Below the pieces are notes generated by a model. The model was given only the letters and a program-made list of their open reading frames with translations. It was not told the origin of the DNA and did not search any database. Position numbers and translations under genes: made by a program. From Zoroaster sp. YZ-2022 (Eukaryota; Echinodermata; Asteroidea; Forcipulatida; Zoroasteridae): a stretch of DNA of 64,000 bases. The stretch is from contig CM055828.1 of NCBI GenBank assembly GCA_029582265.1, forward strand, positions 13,985,777 to 14,049,776, in the 5' to 3' direction. Shown here piece after piece: positions 10,963-23,419 of the stretch (the first letter of the stretch is position 1; every line of letters starts with the position of its first letter).

Positions 10963-12461
10963 GTAAAGTAGAAGTCGCACAGTTTATATTAAAGCAGTTT
11001 CCAGCCATTATTCAGGCTAAAGTTAGAACAGATAAAAACTAATCATCAGATTAAATTCTTCACCAATACAAACCTTTAGGATACATATTTATCCCCACAA
11101 ACCAAATTAAGTCGACAAGATAACTTCGATGTCACCACTTCACCTGATTGCATTTGCTTGACCAGTAATACTGTTCTAGGTATAACATTTGCTAGAAACC
11201 GTGGTGTACCGTAGTTGAACAGTCTCACCTGCAGGATCACACTGTTGTCAATAGATTATAGAGCTTAAAATATATAGAAAGTTTGGGATATTTGATAGTT
11301 TTTAGGTAAAGGTTATTAATCCATAGGGGTAGTATACTAGAAATAATCTATTAAACTTAATGGAGTGAAATCATAGGACTCGACAGCCTAATCGTGGAGG
11401 TACAGTCCTCAAGTTAATGTAGACGCCTTACAAATACTCGAGAAGACAATCAACTTATAGATTAAGTTCTGCTCAATTTAATGATCCGAAAATGAAGAAT
11501 CACAATGCTCTGTATGGTTGAAGAAACACACTCGGATATAACAAAAAACAAAACCCCATTGCCTGGAGTGAAACACGGAATATACACAATATGTAAGTAT
11601 TAAGTGAATGCATACAGACAACATTGATCCATAACACATGGCCAAACGTATATGCACATGTATCTCATAGCACATAGCAACACACGATAAAACTCATGAG
11701 TAGCAACTTTAAAACTAAACAGAAAACCCACAATTTCTCTAACAAAGAGTACACACAAAATACAGAAATACTCACTGGGGGTTTCCAGGAAAATAAATTA
11801 CTAGATGGCGATATTAGCCCATCATGACAATGCCAGACTCACAACAAAAATGAGAAATAATGCAGAGTAAAATACTCATCGATGTGCCTCTCATAAAACC
11901 GTAACGGCGAGATATCGAACAACCTTTTCGTATCACCAAAGTTGTCTGCCTGCATATTCCCGCACAAATGAAACTCAATCAAACTTATTATCCAGACAAT
12001 ATTAGATCTATCTGTAAATTGAAAAGTTACTTAAATTACTTTACCCCAATTAATTATAACTTTTGTTCGTAAATGGACAAGTTACTACTTTCCCAACAAA
12101 AACAGAACTATTTTTAATCAAGGGTATGAGATATCAAACGCAAACCGTTCCTCACAGGGGTCAGGTCAACTTCTGCCCAGATACAGGGAAATGAGCAATA
12201 GACTCGTTTACCAATCCCCACATTAATTTTTGAAACAAAAATCCATGACCTCTATTGGATGACATTATAGAAGATACATATATACCATAAAGATGTATCC
12301 ATTGAAGATTGTTATCTTAATTATTGACATAGCAGTGGGTTGTTTATGTATCACATGGAACTCTTAATTATTTGAATCCTGCCTGTAGTTAAGTTTAAAC
12401 CTGTATGAATATATTTATTAACTCCTCACAATACAAAATATTTTCTTGCCTAATTTCCTAG
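10963..12461. other. SETD2: Intron 5, no element recognised
   Basis: About 1.5 kb of AT-rich intron. I see no ORF with a known domain, no inverted repeat pair and no tandem array. Confidence 0.5.
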
Positions 12462-12539
12462 ATAATTGATGCAACAAAGAAAGGTAACATGTCCAGGTTT
12501 ATCAACCATAGCTGTGACCCTAACTGTGAAACTCAGAAG
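12462..12539 (+). CDS. SETD2: SETD2 exon 6: SET domain catalytic core
   Basis: A 78-base exon, 26 codons: [26 protein letters not shown]. The RFxNHSCxPNC motif is the signature pseudoknot half of SET domains and contacts S-adenosylmethionine. Acceptor TTTCCTAG, donor GTAGGC, phase 0 on both sides. Confidence 0.97.
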
Positions 12540-12777
12540 GTAGGCTGCTTTTATGAATGTTGTCAAACATGTTATCAAGCATAGTAAGGAGTATGAGTAC
12601 TTCATCACAAAGTACATTTCTGTAAGTACAAGTATGAGTTCAAAACAAAACAGTACTTGTGAACAAGTGTGAGTGAGTTTTAATTTATGAATTGCTAAAA
12701 CAAGTCAACATAAATATTCAGGGAAGCCTGGAAAAATTAAAGTACAAATATGTGTCAAATGGTGTGTTTTCTTTTAG

Positions 12778-12875
12778 TGGACTGTTAATGGTCAGATCCG
12801 AGTTGGATTCTTCACCAAGAAATTTATTCCTGCTGGAATAGAGTTAACATTTGACTACCAGTTTGAACAATATGG
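12778..12875 (+). CDS. SETD2: SETD2 exon 7: SET domain C-terminal part
   Basis: Acceptor TTTCTTTTAG, donor GTAAGC. It reads WTVNGQIRVGFFTKK, FIPAGIELTFDYQFEQYG. ELTFDYQF carries the catalytic tyrosine region of the SET fold. It ends in phase 2 inside a Gly codon. The following intron begins normally but holds a 1,973-bp hAT-type insertion 78 bp downstream. Confidence 0.97.
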
Positions 12876-12953
12876 GTAAGCAGAACTACTTTCAAGATTT
12901 TTATTTGTACAAAAATAAATGTGGCCAAATATTAAGAGAAAAATTGGTAGGTC

Positions 12954-14926
12954 TAAGCTTGGGCGATATCTATTTTTTTTCATCCATGATATATCGTCAA
13001 ACATATATCGCGATTTTCGATAATATTGTGATTTTGTTCATTCACGCATGATTGCTTTAGAGCTGATAAACACAGGTATGTACCCCTCTACAAGCATCCC
13101 CCAAATTGCCAGTGCTTGGCTGAGAGACACACGCAATCACGCCATTTGCGCGTGCACAATGGACATTGGCAAATTCGTTTCACAGAGTACAAAAGAATTG
13201 CATTTTAGAAATGTCATGAGCCCCGATTTTGATCAAAGAGCCGCTATCAATTTGTGCTTTGATAGACAGGAGTGGCAGTTCCTTAAAAGCTCTTAGATAT
13301 GGCCTGCAACATACCCAGGGATGTGATTTCTGTTTTTTCCAGAAATCCGTTTTTTGGGCCGCAAAAGTCGACCAATGTGAAAATCGGGGGGTAGAATATA
13401 CTAATTAATTATTCATATCGAGTTTTGCGTGCCGAAATTTACTTATCTACGTTACATTTTTGGTGATGTTTTAACGCATAAACTAAATGTCGTCTACGCC
13501 CACGTTGAGAACGAGGTTGAGGTAGACGGGTGGAGACTAAATTAATGACCTGATGATAGATCATTTCTGTGCATATCATGCACTTGAAAAAGACTACAAC
13601 GTGATCATACTCGTAACGATTGGTACAATTCGTGCGTGTGTTCAAAATCATAAAAATTGCCAAAAAAATTCAGCGAGCCCTGTACCCCACCCTGTAATAA
13701 GCTTCACAGACCAATCACATCCCTGCAAACCTCAGTTCGGCACAGGCAACGCATTATACAATTCAGTATTCATCTATTTTCGTAGCTTACAGAGCGCCTA
13801 ACGTTGTGCAGGCTAGGTATAAAATGAATATGCAACATAATGAACATATATTCATGAGCATCGAACAGCCAATAAGAACAATATAAATTTGCCACTATGC
13901 AAATCTATCCAATCACGACGCGCAGAAACGGGCACGTGATCCTCAACCATGACCCATCAGCTTGCACGTGGTATGTGTCTATGTATACGTATGTGTTGCG
14001 TTCTTGTGGGGAATTCCCTTTCAAGTTCATGAGCTGAAATTCACGATACTAGTATATTTAAAAAAATCATGAAATTATGGCTCAGTGGAATAACATTTGT
14101 ATAAAGTAAAATAACTAGGATTTTATACAGTCTTTATGATTATTTTTTAATAGCCCGCTGGACTACTTTGAAAGGCATTTTCAGCTGTCCACCCCCATTT
14201 TAACTTGCAATGTGGCTATAGGCCAGCGGACTACAGTTGAAGTTGAACCCTGGTTTGTTTCCTAACATAATTTTTTTTTGAAAAATCTGTTTCGTACAAA
14301 TGAATAAGCAGTGGAATTACCCTCTGATTATATGGTGAAAAACATCAGTAACACGTTATATAAGGAACTTTTAATTATTTTTCTGTTCTTCAAACAAAAA
14401 ATCATGGTAAAAACGAAAACCGTATTTTTTTTTCCCTGGTGGTAAACTGGCTAGCAAAAAATTGCCCAAGCCTGATCTATTACATGTAGACGTCCATGGT
14501 ATATTATACCAATATAATATACTAATGTAACCAGAGGATCGGAGACCACCATGGCCAGAAAGTGAGATGGAAAACTTTTCTACACATTGCGCGAAAACAC
14601 ATTCAATTTCCAACACTTACCGTCTGAAAAGGGTTTCTTTGAGTGGCTGTGTATTAAGAGAAACAACGCCGTGTGGGCGGCTCCTATGTGATCAAACAGT
14701 CGGCTTACCACTGAAGTAGTTCACTTTTGTTTCTCACTTCCAAAAGCTGAAAAGACTGGTCTTATTTTGTTTTCATGGAATTTCTGACTTCACTCACAAT
14801 CGCGATTTTTGTTTTAATTGTGATATATTTTTTTTCATTGTGATTTGCCGATATATCGATAACTTGAAAAATTCTTGATATATTGAATAAAAAGGTATCG
14901 CGATATTCGATATTCGCCCAAGCTTA
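12954..14926. mobile_element. hAT-type element 1 (1,973 bp), non-coding
   Basis: Ends TAAGCTTGGGCGATAT and inverted TATTCGCCCAAGCTTA, flanked by the 8-bp duplication GGTAGGTC (12946-12953 and 14927-14934). Subterminal regions are full of ATATATCGCGAT-type motifs. No transposase frame; it carries another MITE inside (13316-13725). Confidence 0.9.
13316..13725. mobile_element. MITE B copy 1 (CAGGGATGTGATT ends), nested
   Basis: Inverted ends CAGGGATGTGATT and AATCACATCCCTG match exactly over 13 bp. Lies inside hAT-type element 1. Target duplication is unclear. Confidence 0.7.
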
Positions 14927-14934
14927 GGTAGGTC

Positions 14935-16141
14935 TGTCAGCAGGTCTGTTAGCAGAATTGGTTTTAGAATGTCCACATAATTTCATATTGTCGCTTGTGT
15001 ATTAAAAAATAAGTGTGTATAAATATAAACAAACATATGAACAAGTATAGAAATGTATTCAAAACATGTGTCACTTCAGGATTCATTTGTAAACTTGCAA
15101 GTAAGTCATATCCAAAGTGTTGTAAACTGTGTAGATGCTGCCATTTTGACTTAAAGACCATACAAAATGGTAAATATTTTTAACCCTATTTTAAAAAGTA
15201 AGAAATTCTGAGTAGGAATAACCCAAAATAAGACTTTCATTATTTTTCTTTAACCCTTAAAAAAACCTATGAAAATGCACTTCACCACTACCGTGAATGG
15301 CAGGAAATGAACCAAAACCGTCGAGGACACTTTCACTGAGCCAATTTTGATGACGAACATTTCGCTACTGCTTACATTTTGTACACAAAGCATATTACAT
15401 CATGTACAGCTGCAAAAATAAGTTTACCAACTACGACTTCTGAAAGTGTTTTTGAAGAAGTTTCCAAAAGTAGTATTGACCAATTGTGTTGTTCATCATC
15501 GTCATTTGATGGAGATTATACTGATGCCGAAGTTGGCGAAATAAGGGGCATTGAATCATATAAATTTTGAGCCAGAAATGGATGAAATCCAGGCGAAAAT
15601 GGCGAAGCCGAAGGTCCGGACACCTACTTCCAGCTACCGCCGTAAAAGTACATTATAAAAACAGGCAAAATGTTTGCTGCTGCCACGGGTCACATCTAAA
15701 ACAGTTACGTCACTGGAATTTTGGCTGCAAATTATGATTTTTCCACAATTTCTGATTTGTTTAAATATTTTTCGGAATAGTTTACAAATAATTAAATACG
15801 TACTGAACACTTTTGAGTAAATAAATCAAGGAACTTTGTATGGTTTTTAAAAAGCTTGAAGATGTGTTTTCATGATTAGACACCATTCAAGAGGTTGTTC
15901 TTAAATAGTTATGTACATAGTTTTATGCTGTTTGAGGTAGATCTTGTATGCATTGAAATGGGCATTGTGTGGAAGTCCTACCTATATAGCATTGGGTCTT
16001 TAGGACTTGCCTGTGGTAGTGGCATTAGTTCTTGCACCATTGTTTTATTGCTTTGTAAATGGTCCAGTATTTGAGTCATAAGTTATCTCTTTGTAGTTAT
16101 TCTGTTTGAAATACTGTTATATTTATTTGCCCTCTGAGCAG
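14935..16141. other. SETD2: Intron 7, distal part
   Basis: AT-rich intron after hAT-type element 1; apart from the ORF relic at 15379-15660 nothing is recognised. Confidence 0.45.
15379..15660 (+). pseudogene. Degraded repeat-type ORF (acidic, GEIRGIE-YKFEPE)
   Basis: An open frame reads SSIDQLCCSSSSFDGDYTD, then EVGEIRGIESYKF and a stop; a one-base shift at about 15567 restores EPEMDEIQAKMAK. Acidic runs leading to an IxPYxFEP phrase occur in repeat-borne proteins with a P2X7 C-terminal-like domain; this resemblance is from memory and weak. No promoter or splice context ties it to SETD2. Confidence 0.25.
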
Positions 16142-16295
16142 TGAGGAAGCCCAGAAGTGTTTGTGTGGTGCGGCAAATTGTCGAGGTTTCATTGGCAAAC
16201 CAAAGAGATCTAAAGCAGCATCAGGCAAAGACATGACACCCAAGAGGAAAGAAATAGTAGAACGAAGACGCAAGGAGAGCTTTGAAGATGCTTCT
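16142..16295 (+). CDS. SETD2: SETD2 exon 8: post-SET zinc motif
   Basis: Acceptor CTCTGAGCAG, donor GTAAGT; one base plus 51 codons. EEAQKCLCGAANCRGFIG is the post-SET motif (CxCxxxxC), which with the conserved NHSC cysteine binds a zinc ion that closes the active site. A basic tail follows (KPKRSK, PKRKEIVERRRKESF), plausible as a nuclear localisation segment. Confidence 0.96.
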
Positions 16296-16668
16296 GTAAG
16301 TGAACAAACCTCCACACAGGGTTATAGGGAAGTATTTGCATTATGTAGTTATTGGGGAAGAGGGGTGATGAAGAGCATGATTTTGCTCAAAAACAGGCAA
16401 GAACAGTGTCATAAATATAGGCCAACATAAATGTAGAGGAGCAACACTGGTAAGATTTGACATTTTTAAATGTGATTTTCTGACATCTAAACCTAGCCAG
16501 TGGAGCCTGTATAAAGGTGGCATGGTCATTTTTGAAAATGTTGAAGAAATAGTATGAGTTGTGAGATGCATTTTGATATATTTTTATACAATTAAGTCAC
16601 GTTGAGCCTGTTGTTTTTTTTGAATTTCTCGTTGCATAAATATTCTTTGTTTTTGTCTACATTTATAG

Positions 16669-16809
16669 TTGGATGATGAGATTGAGCAGTTGTGCAGTGA
16701 GCTTGATGGTAAAGGCTTGAAAACCAATGACCAAACACTCAACCTTGCTCGTCATATGGTATTGGCTGAAACAACACCACTCAGATTACAACTTATCAAA
16801 ATCTTGAAG
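16669..16809 (+). CDS. SETD2: SETD2 exon 9: helical middle region
   Basis: 47 codons starting LDDEIEQLCSELDGKG and continuing LNLARHMVLAETTPLRLQL. This matches the conserved amphipathic region C-terminal to post-SET in SETD2 proteins; with exons 10 and 11 it resembles a TFIIS-N-type helical bundle (inference from helix pattern). Acceptor ATTTATAG, donor GTAATT, phase 0. Confidence 0.93.
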
Positions 16810-18155
16810 GTAATTTCCCCTATCCTCTTGTGAAATATCTGGATATCAGGATTTCCCAGAATTCAAGATGATTTGTATATTTAATAATTTTGGTATAAGT
16901 AGGATTTGAAGCTTTGCATGGTGGAAGTACAGTAGAAGGAAAGTTTGTGGTAATCATAATGAAATAGAACTTTTAAGGGCACTTAATCTGGAGACAATTG
17001 AAAGGTAGCAACTATGTAACATTCTCTTTGGAATTTAAAAATGCTTAAATAGCAAAACAAGGTTGACATGAAAGGTTAACAGCAATTATGAAAATAAAAC
17101 ATTATCTACAGTGCATGAAAAACTAGTTGACTAGTGACTGACTGGTCTGACTGGTTAATGAACAAAAACATTAAGGGCAAACCTTGCAAAAATCATATTT
17201 TGTATAGCAATCTGTATAATTTTGGTTGTAAAAAATACCCTTAAAAAAATGTCCAAAACAACTAATTTGGAAGAGGCTAGGTTCTTGAAAAGTAATCTGA
17301 CTCTCTTTGTCCTACCTCAAAAATATTGACAAATTTGTACAACTCTGCATAACCTTATACAAAGTACTTAAAAAAACATGCAGACCAGTGAAAATGCATG
17401 TGGAATAGATAAAAGTCAAACTTACTGGTCCAGCAAGCTAGTGAAAAAGGTTAAGGCCAACCCCTGGAATGACAAAGACGTCCACATTAAAAAATTCATT
17501 TGTTTTAGCACATGTGTTTCGATTGAGTACAATACAAAACACATTGGGACATTATGCACTACCCTGCTCACTAACGTTTGAATGTTAAAAGGATAGTAAA
17601 TTCAACGTTTACATTTATGTGGTTAAAAGTTAAAATGGGCCCATCTGAAACGGTGATATGTAGCAACAAGGAATATTTATCCCAAGAGAAGATTTTGTGA
17701 ATACACCTTGAGAAAATAAATTTGTAGAGAGTTTGGTTGTGTGGTCTGTGAGTGGCACCATTATGGGATGAATTTGAATCAATTTGTTATTGCCATAATA
17801 TGACATTTAAATTAACTGAGTTGGTTCATAAAATCATCATCATTCCTGATGTCCACTTGGCTTCCTTATGAGTATGTAGCGGAAGGTACCACAGTTTGCA
17901 TTTATTAACATATTTCTTTCACCTTCACTGACTTAGCTCAGTACTATATGTACAAACACTTTAAGGCATCAGAGTATATAGTGCTGAGCCAGTTGGTAAA
18001 TGTATCACCTACATTTGGATTAAATTAAACCTTCAACTGTCAACCAACAAAACAACCTCAAATTCCAATCTCAAACTCAATTTGTTTTTCTTTTCTTTTT
18101 AGCATGTTCACTTTATTGTTTGCCTTTTATGCAATATTGTACCCTATACTTGCAG
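16810..18155. other. SETD2: Intron 9, no element recognised
   Basis: About 1.35 kb, AT-rich; no ORF with a domain, no clear repeats. Confidence 0.5.
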
Positions 18156-18269
18156 AACACTACAGATGAGAAATGTTTGAAACATTTATTGACACACCAT
18201 GGACTGAAGTTACTATGGAGCTGGATGGTAGATATTGGAGATAAACCAGAGCTAGAATTAAAAATGGAG
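18156..18269 (+). CDS. SETD2: SETD2 exon 10: helical middle region
   Basis: 38 codons: NTTDEKCLKHFLTHHGLK, LLWSWMVDIGDKPELEL, KME. The LxxHGLxxLWSWM pattern is the strongly conserved part of the SETD2 middle domain. Acceptor ACTTGCAG, donor GTTGGT, phase 0 on both sides. Confidence 0.94.
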
Positions 18270-18981
18270 GTTGGTATAAAAATTAGCATTTAACAAATGA
18301 AAAACAAATTCCTAGGTCCTTGAAGGTTTCACCTTTTTTGGCCGGGTAATGTTTTTTATATAAATCTTTTTTTTTTAAATTCCAGTTTGAAATGTACATT
18401 TGACTTGAAAGTCAGAAACCCCAATATTGATGTGTAGAAATACGTGTACACTTAATTTAATTGCAGTAATTGTTTCCACCAACCCCCGAATGATCATAAC
18501 TTAGCTGATCAAAACACTCCCTAAGAATGACAATTTGATATTTCCTGGTTTTGTATCCTGTTAACTTTCTTCAAAATAATGGACGGAATGATTCTTTGTT
18601 CTTATTTTCTTGCTGAAAACTAAAACTGCATTTTGGCCATTGGTCACAGCAGCAGTCAGCCCATCGCTGTTGCACTACACACACCATGATTAAACATAAA
18701 ATAAAGAATACAACTAAATAATTTGTTAAATAATTCTCATTCATTTTATTGAACAGTTATAATACAATTTGTATAACAATATATAACAATGATACATCCA
18801 CAACTTATTATAGACATACAATTATCTTCAAGAGAGCCTGTATGCCTATCTACATACATGTAGATGTTCTTGAACATTTTACATGTACAGTCTAACAGAT
18901 GGTCTCACTGCTGACTTTCGGTTAACCAGTCAATCTAATGAAGAGTGGTATCACCCAAAGTTGTATTTTGATAATTTTCAG
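18270..18981. other. SETD2: Intron 10, no element recognised
   Basis: About 0.7 kb. ACATACATGTAGATG-type short ACATGT motifs near 18855 only. Confidence 0.5.
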
Positions 18982-19863
18982 ATTCTAAATACCCTTGTGA
19001 AGTTGCCCATCCCACACAAGAATGCCTTAGAGGACAGTAAGATCTTTGCTATGGTAGAGAGGTGGTCTAAGGTCAAAAACATCACACCCAAAGTAGAGAT
19101 GGAAGTTGATGATTCAAGTGCAAGTGAGACACCTTCCCGGTCTGCAACACCTGTCTCACTCCCAATTACAAGTCGCAATACCGCTATTGATCTTGCAAAG
19201 TTGACGGACAATCTTAATTCTGAGAGTGATGGAGACATGGAAAGAGGTCCTCTTAAGACTGACAGTGCTCCAACATCACCCACTAGATGTGGCAAGAGTG
19301 GGACTATTGATGAAGGAATGAAAACACAAGTAGACAGTAGTACTCCTAATGTTGAAAGTGAGGATGTGTCACAAATGAATGTTGAATCAACTACATCTGA
19401 TTCCTTATGTGTGACACAGTCTGAAATTGTAAGTCAGTCTTATGAGTCAGGTAAAGTGAAAGATGAGATGATGCTTATTGGAGGACCCAATGACTCACTT
19501 GTAGAGTCCACATTAGCTGCGATACCATCAGCCACAGAACCAGAATCTGTCACAGCATCAACAGTCGATCCTGAATCCAAGAACTCGGAAACTGAAAATG
19601 TTTTGCAAACTGTTTGTGAATCTGTTGCTGAATCTAGTGATACCTCATTAGAACATCTGTTAAAACCAGATGTACTTGATGAAGGGGAACTTGCATCAAA
19701 TAAAATAGATGGTAAGACTGCAGATGGTGAGAAAATACCCGTCAGTGCTAAGCATGATATTGGATCAGACTTGGATGTTGCAGAAGTAGATGTTAAGGTT
19801 GATAAAGCATCAGGAATCGCTGCCATGGCTGGGAAGCTTTTGGAAACATGGAGTTCCCTAAAG
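18982..19863 (+). CDS. SETD2: SETD2 exon 11: end of helical region and disordered linker
   Basis: Acceptor ATAATTTTCAG, donor GTGTGC. It opens with ILNTLVKLPIPHKNALEDSK and FAMVERWSKVK, the last helices of the middle domain, and then gives about 255 residues of acidic Ser/Thr/Glu-rich linker with no recognisable fold. It ends AGKLLETWSSLK, which leads into the conserved EIYRIPK start of exon 12. Phase 0 on both sides. The in-frame ATG at 18883 upstream is intronic and not a start. Confidence 0.94.
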
Positions 19864-20367
19864 GTGTGCATTTTATTTCAGCAATAAATCTATATGTAAA
19901 GATCTATTGCCTGTGTTTTCAGCTATTTTACTTGTAATTTCTTGACATTTTAGTTTTCATCGGAACATCAATAATTTGCTTAAAGAAAGGAAACAAAATA
20001 CTTTAAACTGAAAACAAAACATCACAAAAGAATAGTCAGAAGCTTAGCTTAACAGTAAATAAATGCCTAAATGAAATGAGACATATTTACTGTAAAGCTC
20101 ATTATTTTGAGAAATGTGTCTTTCTAAAGCATGTGTTATCCTTTCTCCAAGTAAAATAGAAAAGTTCTGAGGTGAAAAAAATAAATGTTCAATTATAGGA
20201 ATGAGAATCTCAGAATCACTTTATGCTGTGCCTAAGTCACCCTGATTTTTAAAAATGTTTTACTTCAAATTATTTGTGAACAATTTGAGATAATACTTTC
20301 ATGCTGTCACCTTTTATTGAATAGTTAAAATGGCAAGCATGAATGAATATGAGTTATATGAAGAAGG
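19864..20367. other. SETD2: Intron 11, proximal part
   Basis: Nothing recognised before MITE B copy 2. Confidence 0.5.
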
Positions 20368-20654
20368 CCTGTGATTTCTCAGGAATTTTTCCTGATTTCA
20401 GGATTTTTTTATAAATCTCCCTTCACCTGAAAATTTTTCTTGAAAGAAGAGATGTAGCCACCAAAGAAAGAAAGAAGTAGCCTGTATTACATGTATGTCA
20501 AAACCTCTAGTTTCTTGTTTGTGGGGATGTGGAGAGTCTGTAAATCTTCCAAAATTAAACATCCACAAGGTTCAGGGGGCTTCAAGACCAAAGAGAGACC
20601 CAGGCCCGCTACCCATATTTCAGGATTTGTTACTTTTATCAAATCACACCCCTG
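20368..20654. mobile_element. MITE B copy 2
   Basis: Ends CCTGTGATTT and AATCACACCCCTG; AAGAAG is present just outside both ends, likely the target duplication. Confidence 0.6.
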
Positions 20655-20806
20655 AAGAAGTATTTGTGATTATTTGATTAAATAACAGTATTTAATTGGG
20701 TCTAGTCTTTAGTGTTATATGATAAGTATGTTATTAGGATTTTTGTAAGCCCAAGACACAAACACCATTTGAGTTTGTTGAAAGGTGCTCACATAGTCAT
20801 GTTTTA

Positions 20807-20991
20807 CAGGGGTGTGATTTTTACAAATCGCAATGTTGTGATCCTCCGGATTTTAAAGATTTAAGCAATAAAGGAAAGCATGGCAAACGCTCAGAACTAT
20901 AGATTTCACCCCAGCGCTGTTTACAACAGCGGCCCCAGTACCCCTAGCAAAATTTACGTGGATTTTTCAAAACTGCCCAATCACACCCCTA
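20807..20991. mobile_element. MITE B copy 3
   Basis: Ends CAGGGGTGTGATTT and AATCACACCCCTA; GTTTTA flanks both sides. 185 bp, non-coding. Confidence 0.7.
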
Positions 20992-21663
20992 GTTTTAAAT
21001 GATATAAAGATACAGGGGTGTGCCTTGCTTGATAAAGGTAATCTTCAAATCATTCCATGTGTTGCTTACTTTACACCAGATATTCTGATGTAGTTGATTA
21101 TTTCTTAAAATATAAAATCTTTGATACAAATGATTATTTGATTATTTGATACAAATGAAAAATACCAGTTGGGTGATCACTATAGGCTATGATTGATCCC
21201 CTGACTACTGCATCCTAGGATGAACAGGGATCTTGACAGTTAGTCATAACTCAGCATTATCCCTAGTTACCCAGTATGTATTAGATTCTATGGCTTCCGA
21301 CTAGTGCTTCCATAATACAGTTTGGGAGACCACCAACCATATGGCTTGATAGCTCAGCTGGTAGATCGCTGATACAGTAATCCGGAAGTCACTGCATCTT
21401 ATGTTTTTCTCTGTTAAACTCCAAAAATGTAAAATGGGTTAAATTATCATTTATTTGCAAAAAACTTAAAATGAGAAAAATTATTATTTGTTTGCAAAAA
21501 CAACAAATATTTAGCTATTAGAATATAAGGATGGTGAGTTTGTAATACACTATTTTATTTGTGGCCTTTTTTGATTTGTGCCTTCAGCTTAGTGAAGTTA
21601 TGGCAGCTTCAGGTATAAAACTCACCTTTATATTAATGCAAAGTAATTGTCTCTATTCTCCAG
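20992..21663. other. SETD2: Intron 11, distal part with tRNA-like fragment
   Basis: GATAGCTCAGCTGGTAGATC at about 21348-21367 matches a tRNA A box; a B box is degenerate (GGAAGTCACTGCATC). Probably the head of an old SINE rather than a tRNA gene. Otherwise unassigned. Confidence 0.35.
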
Positions 21664-22644
21664 GAAATTTACCGAATACCTAAGAACAGAGATCGTGAAC
21701 GTGATCGAGATTACTCGGAAAGAAAACGAGAAAGAGATCGTGACAGAGGCCATGATAAAGACCATGATAAAGACAGACGATATGGACGGGATAGAGACCA
21801 TGACAGAGACTATGATAGAGATAGAGACAGGGATAAATACCGGGATAGAGAGCGTGATAGAGACAGCCGAAGGGAAAGAAGTCGTGAACGTGACAGGTAC
21901 TATGATAGAGAAAGAGAAAGGAGAAGAAGCTGGGATCGGCGTGAAGACAGGAAAAGGCATAGCCGTTCTACAAGCAGAGAAAAAGAGGAAAAGCAGTCGA
22001 CCCAATCAACCGAGAAAAAGGACCCAGACACTTCAAAAGCTACACTCCCCAAACTAAGAAAGCCGTGGAAAAAAGAAATGCCGTCTGCTACTGAAGGAAC
22101 ACCAGGGAAACATGCCAAGGTTGATAAGCCAGCCCTCTCCAAAGAGGAAAGGAGGCAACTGTTTGAAAAGCAAGTGGAGCAAGCTGACATGGAAGAAGAG
22201 TTACGTAAGAAGCAAGACGAAGAATTTCTAAGACAACATCCACACTTCATAGATGAGGAAGGACAAATTCACTTTTTAGATGCAAATGGGTTTCCAATCC
22301 CACCACCATTTGATGGGGATCCAAATCACCCTATGATGCACATGTTGCATCCTGATCATGGGGTTCCAATGGAACATGGTGATATGCCTCCAGATGGAGT
22401 CTATCCACATCATATGGACCCAAATGGTTTTCATGAGATGATGCCACATTCTCAGGGAATGCTAGCACTTGATGAGAATGGAATGCCTATGCCAATGCAT
22501 GGACAGCCCATATATGAGGATATGCATCCAGATATGGGACATCATACTATGAGCTTACCTCAAGATCCACTTATGCATCATCCTCATGTACCTCATGTTA
22601 TGACTTCTGAGGGTATGCACTTAATGCAGGAACAAGATCCACAG
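21664..22644 (+). CDS. SETD2: SETD2 exon 12: RD/RE-rich and His/Met-rich region
   Basis: Acceptor TCTATTCTCCAG, donor GTTGGT, phase 0. After EIYRIPKNR there are about 85 residues dominated by Arg-Asp, Arg-Glu and Asp-Lys pairs (21680-21960), like the alternating-charge tracts of splicing proteins. Next come a basic linker, the conserved LSKEERRQLFEKQVEQ segment (family form LSTEERRKLFE), and then about 130 residues extremely rich in His, Met, Pro and Asp (22230-22640). Vertebrate SETD2 has charged and Pro/Gln-rich sequence here, so the composition is lineage-specific while the anchor segments are conserved. In the antisense strand two long open frames occur; they are shadows of the repeat codons. 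Confidence 0.92.
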
Positions 22645-22798
22645 GTTGGTACAAATGAAATTCATCACGAATTATTACAAGTTTTGTTTTAAGAGGTTTT
22701 AAAATGACCCCATTGACAAATTGAATTTTACTATCTTTCATTTATGCCACAGGAATTATCATAATTATTGAATAATGTTGATTTGTGTTCCTAACTAG

Positions 22799-23053
22799 GG
22801 ATGGGAAATGAATCCAACCCAAGCCCATCCTATTCAATCACAGCCAGTACTACCACAACCTACTCAGCCTCAGTTTAGGGTACCAGCTCCTCCTGGTCCT
22901 CATCCTAATCAGATATCTGTGGTGAGTGGAGCTTCCCATCCAGCCAGGTTTGTTGTACCACAGAAACCTCAGCCTCAAGTACAACAATTACAACCAGCTA
23001 CTCCACTACAAGCACAACCACATGTCATTCAACAGCAGGTGGTACAGCCACAG
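22799..23053 (+). CDS. SETD2: SETD2 exon 13: Pro/Gln-rich linker
   Basis: Acceptor TTCCTAACTAG, donor GTAGGC, phase 0, 85 codons. It reads GWEMNPTQAHPIQSQP and onward with Pro/Gln repeats and one less simple stretch (ISVVSGASHPARFVVPQK). It corresponds to the long Pro/Gln-rich segment ahead of the WW domain in SETD2. Little folding is expected. Confidence 0.88.
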
Positions 23054-23419
23054 GTAGGCAGCATTTTACTTACTTTTTATCTTCAATTTTACTAAAAAAA
23101 GTTAAAGTTAACCAAAACTAGTTCACAACAGATAACTACTAGTCACTATAATTGAATCAAAGTGTCATATACAGTGATGATTAAAGGTAAGTACCCATTC
23201 GAGGAACGGGTACCCTCGTGTCACTTGCTCGAACTCGAAATCACCCGAAAAAAAGTTAGAGCGAGATGGAGAGTGTAGGCTAGCAGACCAATTTGTCAGC
23301 TTTGAAGGAGGGCTTACGAGGAGTGCCCATGCATAACGAATGACCTGAAACCCACTGAAAAGAAATCTGATAGTTGCCGTCTCACTGGAACTTGGCCCCA
23401 TGCCAACCAACAAAAGGCT

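Noticed and set aside
18978..19871. Minus-strand 105- and 143-codon frames opposite exon 11
   Set aside because: Shadows of the Ser/Glu-rich linker; no domain.
21345..21410. A tRNA gene on the plus strand
   Set aside because: Only the A box is good; the B box is degenerate and no stem pairs.
21628..22250. Minus-strand 125- and 116-codon frames opposite SETD2 exon 12
   Set aside because: Antisense shadows of the repetitive RD/RE codons; the plus frame is the conserved SETD2 one.
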